Under the pieces are notes generated by a model that did not search any database, was not told the DNA's origin, and worked only from the letters and a program-made list of their open reading frames with translations. 64,000 nt of DNA from Pusillimonas sp. TS35 (GTDB lineage Bacteria > Pseudomonadota > Gammaproteobacteria > Burkholderiales > Burkholderiaceae_B), in NCBI RefSeq assembly GCF_009857885.1, contig NZ_WWER01000001.1, positions 310,001 through 374,000 on the forward strand, read 5' to 3'. Below, piece by piece: positions 1 to 7,299 of this stretch. Numbering within the stretch: the first letter of the stretch is position 1; every line of letters starts with the position of its first letter. Made by a program: the position numbers and the translations under genes.

Positions 1-232
1 GGGCGTTTGTCATGATCAGGTCCGGGTGGTTGAGGGGCGCGCGAGCCGTGCAAAGCCAGTGTACGGCAACTCATCGCAGGGTGTGCGTATTCCCCCTTGG
101 TGCACATCCCTCATCGCATTCGCATTCCGCGCATCGCTTGCATGCCAACAGAATCGGATGCATTCTGTCTTTTTTGTTTGTATGCATTGCGTTCCAGGTG
201 GCGGGGCATGTGCCTGGCCTGCGGGAGGCCTT
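1..232. other. Left-edge region without a supportable gene
   Basis: No convincing gene was seen here. The open frames that cross it have compositions unlike real proteins, and the longest is only an upstream extension of the DJ-1/PfpI gene. An ATG on the minus strand at 13-11 could begin a gene leaving the window, but only four codons are visible and no ribosome-binding site precedes it. Confidence 0.4.
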
Positions 233-1393
233 ATGCGCAGAAAATGGGTTTATGTCGCCCTGGGGGGCGTAATTGTGGTGCCACTGCTGGCGGCGCCTTT
301 CATCCTGGCGCCCGGCCCAGTGGCCGCGGGCGCACCAGCGGCGGTGGCCGTGGGTGCGGTGGAGCAGGCCGCTCTGATCGAAGCCATGCGCCCCGTGCGG
401 CGCGGGCGGCCTGTCATTGCACTTGTGGCCAACAACCAGGGCACAGAGGTGGCGGATTTTCTGGTGGCCTACGGTGTGCTGCGCCATGCCGATGTGGCCG
501 ACGTCACCGTTGTTGCGCAGGATAGCAGCCCGGTACAGTTGTATCCGCCCAAGATCAGTATTGTGCCGCAGACGACGCTGGCCGCCTTCGATCAGCGCTA
601 CCCCAACGGCGCCGATTACGTCGTTGTCCCGGCGATGGAGCCGCCAGACGGCGCCGGCTTGACGCGTTGGGTCAGCGAGCAATACCGCAAGGGGGCGCAC
701 GTGGTGTCGATCTGCAATGGCTCGCGCACGCTGGCGGCTGCTGGCCTGCTTGATGGTCGGCGCGCCACCGCGCACTGGTACAGCAAGCGCGCATTGCGTG
801 AAGAGCATCCCACGATGCGGTGGGTGTCTGACAGGCGCTATGTCACAGACGGCCGCATCACCACATCAACGGGCGTAACAGCGAATGTGCCGGTGATGAT
901 GGCGTTGGTGGAGGCGATTGGCGGCCGTGAAACTGCTACGCGCGTCGCCCATGAGTTGGGCGTAGCACATTGGGATGCGCGGCACCGCTCATCGGCATTC
1001 GTGCTCACTGCGGAGCACAAGAAAACCTTCATTCGCAACACCTTGGCGTTCTGGCAGCACGAAACGGTGGGGGTGCCGCTGCAGGCAGGGGTGGATGAGG
1101 TCGCGCTAGGCCTTACGCTTGATGCCTATGGCCGTACCGCGTTGGGCAAGACGGTGGCGGTGGGCGTGGATGACGGCGCTGTGCGCAGCCGTCATGGCCT
1201 GACGATACAGCCCGCGCGCACGGACAGTGGAAAGGTGGACTACCTGTTGCCGCCTCCTAGTGATAAGGCGCCGGCGAGTGTGATGGCGGGCCTATTGCCC
1301 GATATCCAGGCCCGCTATGGGCCGCATACGGCGGGCATTGTGGCATTGACCATGGAATATCCGTGGCAGCGCAGTGCATCCATGACGCAATGA
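233..1393 (+). CDS. Membrane-anchored DJ-1/PfpI family protein
   Basis: This is a 386-residue protein. The ATG at 233 is chosen over an in-frame start at 26 because it has a GGGAGG ribosome-binding site five bases upstream and is followed at once by a signal-anchor helix (MRRKWVYVALGGVIVVPLL). A DJ-1/PfpI-like domain spans roughly residues 60-250. Its nucleophile elbow reads VVSICNGS, placing the candidate active cysteine at residue 161, with ATAHW downstream as in the GlxA-type branch of the family. That branch usually forms the N-terminal part of AraC regulators, but no AraC helix-turn-helix is present, and the C-terminal 130 residues match nothing I recognise. The substrate is unknown. It converges with the LysR gene that ends at 1493. 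Confidence 0.75.
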   Translation: MRRKWVYVALGGVIVVPLLAAPFILAPGPVAAGAPAAVAVGAVEQAALIEAMRPVRRGRPVIALVANNQGTEVADFLVAYGVLRHADVADVTVVAQDSSPVQLYPPKISIVPQTTLAAFDQRYPNGADYVVVPAMEPPDGAGLTRWVSEQYRKGAHVVSICNGSRTLAAAGLLDGRRATAHWYSKRALREEHPTMRWVSDRRYVTDGRITTSTGVTANVPVMMALVEAIGGRETATRVAHELGVAHWDARHRSSAFVLTAEHKKTFIRNTLAFWQHETVGVPLQAGVDEVALGLTLDAYGRTALGKTVAVGVDDGAVRSRHGLTIQPARTDSGKVDYLLPPPSDKAPASVMAGLLPDIQARYGPHTAGIVALTMEYPWQRSASMTQ

Positions 1394-1492
1394 AGCGGCA
1401 AAGCGGTGAAGCGGTGAAGCCACATTACCGTCCGATTATTTCGACTCTCCGCAGCGCAACTGCTCCACGTCCACTGCCCATGTTCGGCACGG

Positions 1493-2374
1493 CTAAGGGG
1501 CGCCCAGCAGCGAAATAAACCGCTGCGCGCTGATCGGCAGGCGGTTGTTTTTTAGCGTGATAAGGGTGAGCTGGGTGTTGATACCCGGGTCTACCAGTGG
1601 CACTAGAATGGGCATGCCCGCTAACCCCAGTTGGCGGAAGCTGGCGGGCGCGAATGCCACACCCATGCCGCGTTGCACCATCAGCAGCATGGGCAGGGTC
1701 TCGACCCCCCAGTAAATGACATCGGGCGTGTAACCCGCCACTTGGCAGGCGGCGATCAGGCTGTCGGCAATGCCACGGCCAGGCGGGGTCGTGTGCATCA
1801 AGAATTTCTCTTCGCGCAGGTCTCCGATGCGGATGCCTGAGCACCCAGCCAGTGGGTGGCCATGCGGCAACGCCACGCACAGGGGCTCGTCTGTCAGTAT
1901 GCGCGTGTCCAGGTCGCTGGCTGCATAGAAGCTGCGGCAGATGGCAAAATCAAGCGCTCCGTCGCGCAAGCGCTGCATCAACGTGGCGGTTTCGCCTTCC
2001 TGTACCCGTACGTTGATGTCCAACGCGTCGCGGGCCAATTGCGTCATCACGTCGGGGATCAGAAACAGGCTGGCGGCCGTGGAGCAGCCCACCCTGACTG
2101 TGCCGCGCGCGCCGGCATGAACTTCGCCCAGTTCGCGTTGTATTGCGCTCATGGTGGTGAGTAATTCTTTGGCGCGCAGATAGAACAGCTCACCTGTTTG
2201 CGTGGGCACGAGGCGGTTCGCCTCGCGATCGAACAAGGTCACGCCCAACTCTTGCTCCAGCTTGCGGATCAGTACGCTGAGCGGTGGTTGTGTCATATGC
2301 AATGCTTCGGCGGCGGCCGAGACGCTGCCTTTTTCAAATACTGCGATGAAGCACTGAAGGCGTCGGCGATTCAT
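1493..2374 (-). CDS. LysR family transcriptional regulator
   Basis: The protein has 293 residues, the usual LysR length. It has an N-terminal winged helix-turn-helix (residues about 1-60, with SVSAAAEALHMTQPPLSVLI as the recognition region) and a periplasmic-binding-protein-like effector domain after about residue 90. It is divergent from the Bug receptor and M81 peptidase genes across a 122-base gap. That gap holds an AT-rich dyad typical of LysR sites, so it probably controls both itself and the receptor-peptidase pair. The effector is unknown. Confidence 0.9.
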   Translation of the reverse strand: MNRRRLQCFIAVFEKGSVSAAAEALHMTQPPLSVLIRKLEQELGVTLFDREANRLVPTQTGELFYLRAKELLTTMSAIQRELGEVHAGARGTVRVGCSTAASLFLIPDVMTQLARDALDINVRVQEGETATLMQRLRDGALDFAICRSFYAASDLDTRILTDEPLCVALPHGHPLAGCSGIRIGDLREEKFLMHTTPPGRGIADSLIAACQVAGYTPDVIYWGVETLPMLLMVQRGMGVAFAPASFRQLGLAGMPILVPLVDPGINTQLTLITLKNNRLPISAQRFISLLGAP

Positions 2375-2389
2375 ACTATATTTTTAAAG

Positions 2390-2404
2390 TATAGAGATGC
2401 TATA
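2390..2404. promoter_or_regulatory. Candidate LysR binding site (T-N11-A dyad)
   Basis: A 15-base dyad, TATAG-AGATG-CTATA, has perfect five-base arms. It lies in an AT-rich stretch between the divergent LysR and Bug receptor genes, just upstream of the receptor promoter. The form matches the T-N11-A core of LysR operators. The assignment is inferred from position and symmetry. Confidence 0.5.
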
Positions 2405-2414
2405 AATTATATAT

Positions 2415-2443
2415 TGGACACTATGCTGGACGATTCCTATACT
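2415..2443 (+). promoter_or_regulatory. Predicted sigma-70 promoter of the Bug receptor gene
   Basis: TGGACA and TATACT are separated by 17 bases, close to the sigma-70 consensus. They lie about 55 bases before the receptor ATG at 2497, which has an AGGAGA ribosome-binding site. The LysR-type dyad is directly upstream, as expected for activation. Confidence 0.5.
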
Positions 2444-2496
2444 GCTTTTCATCCGCCCGGAAGAGGCCGGGCCGGCAGAACCAGGAGACACCGTTC

Positions 2497-3489
2497 ATGC
2501 AACCCCTTCGTCGTAAAGTAGTTGGTTTGATAATCACTGGCATGTTGGCCGCCGCGGCTGGCGTGCCGGCCGCGTACGCTGCCGATGCCTGGCCGTCACG
2601 CATGATTCGCGTGGTTGTGCCGTACCCGCCCGGCGGTTCGGCTGATTTGCTCGGGCGTTTGGTCGCCAAGAAGCTGAGTGAGGCTGAACCCGGCGCCAAG
2701 GTGGTGGTCGAGAATATCTCGGGTGGCGCAACGGTGCCCGGCGCGCTTTCCGTTCTTAAAGATCCGGCCGACGGGCACACGCTGTTCATGGCCAGCGACA
2801 ACACGCTCAACCTGAACCACTGGCTGCTCAAAAACCCCGGCTACGACGCCGACAAGGATTTCACCCCGGTCACGGTGCTCAATACCTATCCCCACTGGCT
2901 GATTGTGAATCCTAACGGCAAACACAAGGATTTCGCCAGCTTTGTAGACTATATCCGCGCCAATCCGGGCATGGCCTCGATCAGCGTGAATACCGTGGGC
3001 GGATCGGCTTATCTGGCGCTGGATGCATGGCGCCGCGCCAACAAGCTGGATTTCATGATCGTGCCTTATCGCGGTTCGCCCCCGGCAGTCACCGACCTGA
3101 TCGGCGGCCAGACCGATGCGCACGTGGACGTGGTGGGTTCGTCGGTGGCGCTGGCCCGCGGCGGCAAGGTTAAGCCCATTGCCGTGCTCCAAACGGATCC
3201 GCTGGACGAGTTCCCCGATGCCGCCACGCAGAATTACGATGATCCCAAAGCCTTGACAGTGCGCGCCAACCTTTCTGTTGTGGTGCGTAGCGGCGCACCC
3301 CAGCCGGTCATTGACAAGATCTACGCGATTCTCAACAAGGGCGTCAAGGATCCAGACTTTGTAAAAGCGCTGGCCGACTTGAAATATCCGGCCGTAATGA
3401 TCGAACCGGCAAAGGCGCAAGCGTTTGTGCGCGGGGAAACCCAGCGCTACGGCAAGCTGGTGGCGGAATCTGGGCTTGAGAAGCAATAA
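2497..3489 (+). CDS. Bug/TctC family tripartite tricarboxylate transporter substrate-binding protein
   Basis: This is a 330-residue periplasmic solute receptor of the Bug (Bordetella uptake gene) family. A Sec signal peptide ends near residue 29 (AYA-AD), followed by the family signature region with VVPYPPGGSADLLGR. No TctA/TctB membrane components are adjacent, which is common for Bug proteins. It follows a divergent LysR regulator and precedes an M81 metallopeptidase gene by about 43 bases, so the two are probably co-transcribed. The ligand is unknown; the neighbour suggests an amide or small peptide-like compound. Confidence 0.9.
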   Translation: MQPLRRKVVGLIITGMLAAAAGVPAAYAADAWPSRMIRVVVPYPPGGSADLLGRLVAKKLSEAEPGAKVVVENISGGATVPGALSVLKDPADGHTLFMASDNTLNLNHWLLKNPGYDADKDFTPVTVLNTYPHWLIVNPNGKHKDFASFVDYIRANPGMASISVNTVGGSAYLALDAWRRANKLDFMIVPYRGSPPAVTDLIGGQTDAHVDVVGSSVALARGGKVKPIAVLQTDPLDEFPDAATQNYDDPKALTVRANLSVVVRSGAPQPVIDKIYAILNKGVKDPDFVKALADLKYPAVMIEPAKAQAFVRGETQRYGKLVAESGLEKQ

Positions 3490-3532
3490 ATAACCTCACA
3501 GGCAGGTATTTGTTTTCCCCGGGAGTTCATTG

Positions 3533-5080
3533 ATGAAATTCGCGATCGCCCTGATTCGCCACGAGACAAACACATTTTCTCCGCTACCTACCGAGCTGAA
3601 GGACTTCTGCCGAGGCACTGGCGGCCTGGACGGCCCGGTGTATGGCGAAGCGGCGCGCCTGGCGTGTGAAAACACCAACAGTGCAGCCGCCGCCTACTTG
3701 GATTTGGCGCACGAGTTGGGTGCGCAGGCCGAGTTTGCGGTGTGCGCCAATGCCGTGCCGAGCGGCATTGTGACGCGCGACGCTTTCGAAACCTTGTGCG
3801 ACGCCGTGGTGAACACTGTACAGGGTTGCGACGCTGTGCTGCTGGATCTGCACGGTGCCATGGTAGCTGAAGGGTATCCGGACGCCGAGGGCGAGTTGCT
3901 GCGACGCGTGCGCGAAGCGATTCCGCCCAGCGTACCAGTCGGCGTGGCGTTGGATTTTCATGCCAATTTCAGCCCCGCGCTGATCAAGCATGCTTCTGTG
4001 ATCGCCGGGTACTGCACTTACCCCCATATCGATGTCTACGAAACTGGCGCGCGTGTCGGGCGCAGCATTGTAAAAATGCTGCATGCAGAGGCGGCGCCGG
4101 TGCTGCTGTGGCGCCGCCTGCCCATGCTGACGCATATGCTGCGCCAGACGCCGCTGCAGCAGCCGATGCAGGACATCATGGCGCGTGCCATGCAGGCCGA
4201 AGCCGACGGTCTGGTGCTGAACGCATCTGTATTCGGTGGTTTCCCCTTGTCGGACATTCCGCACGCAGGCTTGTCGATTGTGATTGTGGCCGACGAAGGT
4301 AAAACCGCCGAGGCTCGCGCGTTGCTGGATGAGCTTGCGGAAATGGCCTGGGAGCGTCGGGAACAGTTCATTTTCCCGGTCGAACCGGTTCAGGCGTCCA
4401 TTGCGCGCGCCAAGGCATTGGAAGAAGGCCCGGTACTCCTGATCGATCACGGTGACAACTGCGGCGCCGGTGGCATTACTGACGTCATGGATGTGCTGGA
4501 AGAAGTCCTGCGCCAGGGCTTGGAGGATGTGGTGGCCGGGCCCTTCCGTGATCCGGAAACGGTCGATGCGCTTTTTCGCGCTGGCATCGGTGCGCAGGTC
4601 ACAGTACAGGTGGGCGGCAGGACGGATATGCCGGCGCTGGGTCTGAAAGGCCGGCCGCTGACGCTGAGCGGTACGGTGCACACCTTGACGGACGGCAACT
4701 ATGTGGTGACTGGCCCCATGTTTACCGGCATGAAGCTATGCCTGGGCCGCACCGCAGTGCTGAAAGTCGGCTCAGTGCTAGTGTTCATTTCAGAGCGCGC
4801 ACAGGAACCCTACGATACGGGCGTTTTTACGCACGCCGGGGTGGATCCCGCTGCTTGCAAGTATGTGTTGCTTAAGTCTCGCCAGCACTTCAGGGCCGGT
4901 TTTGGGCCGTTTGCGAGGCACGTGGTGCTGGTAAGCGGGCCTGGCGTCTGCAGTTCGGATTACAGCCTGTTCCCCTTCCAGCATCTGGCTCGGCCAATTT
5001 ATCCGCTAGACGCCGAGACGACGCCCGATGATGGCGAAAGCTTGGTTTCGCCATCCGGCGTGCAGACCACGGCTGAATGA
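3533..5080 (+). CDS. M81 family metallopeptidase (MlrC/microcystinase-like)
   Basis: The protein has 515 residues from the ATG at 3533, which has GGGAG seven bases upstream; the TTG just before it is less likely. It matches the two-domain MlrC family, with DUF1485-like N-terminal and C-terminal MlrC domains. Likely zinc ligands are H10-E11 (IRHETNTFSP), the LDLHGAM region, and the DFHAN and YPHIDVYETG segments. MlrC in sphingomonads cleaves linearised microcystin, but most family members in Burkholderiales have unknown substrates. Pairing with a Bug receptor suggests hydrolysis of an imported compound. No signal peptide is visible, so it probably acts in the cytoplasm. Confidence 0.88.
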   Translation: MKFAIALIRHETNTFSPLPTELKDFCRGTGGLDGPVYGEAARLACENTNSAAAAYLDLAHELGAQAEFAVCANAVPSGIVTRDAFETLCDAVVNTVQGCDAVLLDLHGAMVAEGYPDAEGELLRRVREAIPPSVPVGVALDFHANFSPALIKHASVIAGYCTYPHIDVYETGARVGRSIVKMLHAEAAPVLLWRRLPMLTHMLRQTPLQQPMQDIMARAMQAEADGLVLNASVFGGFPLSDIPHAGLSIVIVADEGKTAEARALLDELAEMAWERREQFIFPVEPVQASIARAKALEEGPVLLIDHGDNCGAGGITDVMDVLEEVLRQGLEDVVAGPFRDPETVDALFRAGIGAQVTVQVGGRTDMPALGLKGRPLTLSGTVHTLTDGNYVVTGPMFTGMKLCLGRTAVLKVGSVLVFISERAQEPYDTGVFTHAGVDPAACKYVLLKSRQHFRAGFGPFARHVVLVSGPGVCSSDYSLFPFQHLARPIYPLDAETTPDDGESLVSPSGVQTTAE

Positions 5081-5145
5081 TAACGGCGCCGGGATAATAC
5101 CCGCGTCCATCCCGTAGGGTACAGCCTCCGCGCCCTGCGAGCAGT

Positions 5146-6714
5146 TTACTTCCAGAACGGCGGCAGGCTGGCGAGCTGCTTGAAGGCCCGGTGCGCCCGC
5201 GCCGCCGGGGTTTCCAGGCGGGCACAGATCCAGCCTACGGCAAACCAGGCGGAGGGCGTGCTCTCGGTGAGCGCTTGGTAGCCTTCGCGTGCCACAACCA
5301 AGTCATTGATCTCGCCCAGCTCATCCTGAATAACCGCCAACTGCTTCAGATAGCGCTTCATAGGGCCGCGCCGGAACAGGCCAGCCGTAAAGGCGAGCCC
5401 GTAACGCAAGCGTTTTACCCGCTTGCGCAATGTGTGCCGGGCGTCGTCATTCATTGCTTCGATGCGGATGCCGTCGTGAACGATATGTTTGTGCAGTGCG
5501 CGCAGCGTTTTTCTGGCCCGGCCTACGATATCGACGGACGCCACGTCGGGTGACCCAGGCTCATCGCCTGTGGTGGCCTGGCAAGGGGCTGCGGGGTTGG
5601 CAAGTGCCACGGCCCATTCCAGCAGATCAAGCTGCCACACCTGAAAATCCCTGGACCTGGCCGCATCGCGAGCATTGAATGAGTCGTCCGCCGGGCGCAG
5701 CGTGACGCTCGGCATACCGGCCGCCTCCAGTCGCGGCGCAATGCTGTCGCGCAGGACGTCATGGTCGCGTGCAGCGCTGAAACTGCGGAAATGCACCTCG
5801 GCTGCATCTTGCAGGGCGGTGGAGGGAGGTACAGGCCAGCCTTCGAATAACCGCCATGCCGAACGCAGCCGTCGAATGCCTACACGCAGCTGGTGCAGGT
5901 GCTCCGGGCCCGATTGCGGCGGCTGATCGATGCCGGTATCCACCTCGGCCAGCATGGCGGCATTACGCACAATCTGGTCGTAGCAGTTGCTGGCGATACG
6001 CGCTAGCGCCCGGGCAGGCTCGTCGCGGCGCGTCCAGGTGAACGCATCCGCCTGCCGCGGCGCCCAATAGCAGGCGGCGGCCAGTTGGAATGCCGGCGCT
6101 GGGTCTGCATCCTGTTCGTCGTTGAGGCAGGCATTGGCTTCGGCCAAGCGGTCACCGCGTTCGGCCTTGCTGCGTGCATCCAGCACCAAGCCATGGCGCG
6201 CCAGCCAGCGGCGCGCCAGGTCGAACACCGCCCGCGTGCTGCCGGACATACGTTCGAATTCGAGCTCGTCGACAGGCACCGCCAACTGGCCTGACTGGAT
6301 GCGGCCTGTATCGTGGGCAAGCTCCACTTGGCCATGGCGGGTGCGGATCATACGCGTCAGGCGCAGCACATCGGTTTCGTACCGTACGGCGAGCTCGCCA
6401 TCGAGCTCCGCCAGTATCTCTCCGGCCGGCGAGCCCTCGTATACACTGAGATCGAGGGTTGGCCCCGCGGCAGTATGATTGAGTTCGATGCGCGAAAGCG
6501 GGTCGGCGCCCGCCATCTTGAATGTTTGCACCCACTTGCGCCCTTCGAGGCGGATTCTGAGTGCGGCGTGCTTCCGCGCCAGCATCCGCTGCGGGGTATC
6601 GAAGTACAGCGCGCGCAGATGCGTTCTGCGTGGCCCCGGAAGCGCCGCCAACTGTGCATGCACAGACTTGCGCGCAGCCACCGGAATGTGCAGCTTGATT
6701 TCTTGTTCAAGCAT
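5146..6714 (-). CDS. CYTH and CHAD domain-containing protein (inorganic triphosphatase-like)
   Basis: The protein has 522 residues. The ATG at 6714 is preferred because the CYTH domain begins at once with the ExExK signature (MLEQEIKLHIP). A GTG at 6744 with a G-rich upstream stretch and an ATG at 6822 are alternatives. The CYTH domain (about residues 1-200) forms a triphosphate tunnel in YgiF-type enzymes. The CHAD domain (about 245-515) contains basic, histidine-bearing helices (HQLRVGIRRLRSAW; RHTLRKRVKRLRYGL) that are known to bind polyphosphate. It probably hydrolyses tripolyphosphate or associates with polyphosphate granules. It is monocistronic and converges with the peptidase gene. 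Confidence 0.85.
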   Translation of the reverse strand: MLEQEIKLHIPVAARKSVHAQLAALPGPRRTHLRALYFDTPQRMLARKHAALRIRLEGRKWVQTFKMAGADPLSRIELNHTAAGPTLDLSVYEGSPAGEILAELDGELAVRYETDVLRLTRMIRTRHGQVELAHDTGRIQSGQLAVPVDELEFERMSGSTRAVFDLARRWLARHGLVLDARSKAERGDRLAEANACLNDEQDADPAPAFQLAAACYWAPRQADAFTWTRRDEPARALARIASNCYDQIVRNAAMLAEVDTGIDQPPQSGPEHLHQLRVGIRRLRSAWRLFEGWPVPPSTALQDAAEVHFRSFSAARDHDVLRDSIAPRLEAAGMPSVTLRPADDSFNARDAARSRDFQVWQLDLLEWAVALANPAAPCQATTGDEPGSPDVASVDIVGRARKTLRALHKHIVHDGIRIEAMNDDARHTLRKRVKRLRYGLAFTAGLFRRGPMKRYLKQLAVIQDELGEINDLVVAREGYQALTESTPSAWFAVGWICARLETPAARAHRAFKQLASLPPFWK

Positions 6715-6827
6715 ATAGACCTTGCTCTTCTTGCCAATGGACACGGCGTTTTGCCCACCCCCGCGTTCAGGGCACTGCCCGTTGATTGCCGGCAGTTGTG
6801 GAAGTGGAATGCGCCCGAGCACGCATA

Positions 6828-6855
6828 AAGATAGTCTATGTCAGTTTTGTGTCAA
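6828..6855 (-). promoter_or_regulatory. Predicted sigma-70 promoter of the CYTH-CHAD gene
   Basis: On the minus strand, a perfect -35 TTGACA and a -10 TATCTT are separated by 16 bases. Transcription would start near 6821, leaving a leader of about 105 bases before the ATG at 6714. Confidence 0.6.
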
Positions 6856-6969
6856 CCGTGTGAACACTGTAACAACTGGGTTGATGAGCCCATATTAGGG
6901 CATTTGGCCGAGGCAAGTAAGCCGAAGCGCATTAACGTTTAGCGATATACCCTATATAAAACTTAAGTT

Positions 6970-6998
6970 TTGTTAAGTTTAGAGACTAAAGGGATACA
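6970..6998 (+). promoter_or_regulatory. Predicted promoter of the 73-residue orphan gene
   Basis: TTGTTA and GATACA are separated by 17 bases in a markedly AT-rich stretch (about 6930-7020) that contrasts with the GC-rich surroundings. It points towards the small gene at 7072. Confidence 0.4.
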
Positions 6999-7071
6999 CT
7001 GAAAACGTTTTCTATTAGTCTACGCGAGTGAACTTCTAACCAAAGCAAGTGTTGCCAGGGAGGGGGTCGGG

Positions 7072-7293
7072 ATGCCAAGCCGTCGCGTCACCTATATTTA
7101 CGCCACAAAAGGAGGGCGCCTCGCATTTATTGATGTCGCTGACGTGGACGACGGTGGCAGCGTAGTGCTGTTGCAAGGTTATATCGTCGAAAATGATGGG
7201 AATCAAACAATAAAGCGGGCGCAGCGCTGGGATGCCAGCGGCAAGGTCATCGATTCGGACAACTCCGGCGATGACCTGCTGGCGCAGGTGTAG
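7072..7293 (+). CDS. Hypothetical small protein, 73 residues
   Basis: I do not recognise this protein. A coding call is supported by a G-rich ribosome-binding site (GGGAGGGGG) before the ATG, a sigma-70-like promoter upstream, and an even amino acid composition. The translation begins MPSRRVTYIYATKGGRLAFI and reads as short beta strands rich in Asp, Gly and Val. It has no signal peptide or membrane segment. It ends six bases before the convergent end of the polysaccharide block, so it is not part of that operon. Confidence 0.5.
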   Translation: MPSRRVTYIYATKGGRLAFIDVADVDDGGSVVLLQGYIVENDGNQTIKRAQRWDASGKVIDSDNSGDDLLAQV

Positions 7294-7299
7294 GCGCAC

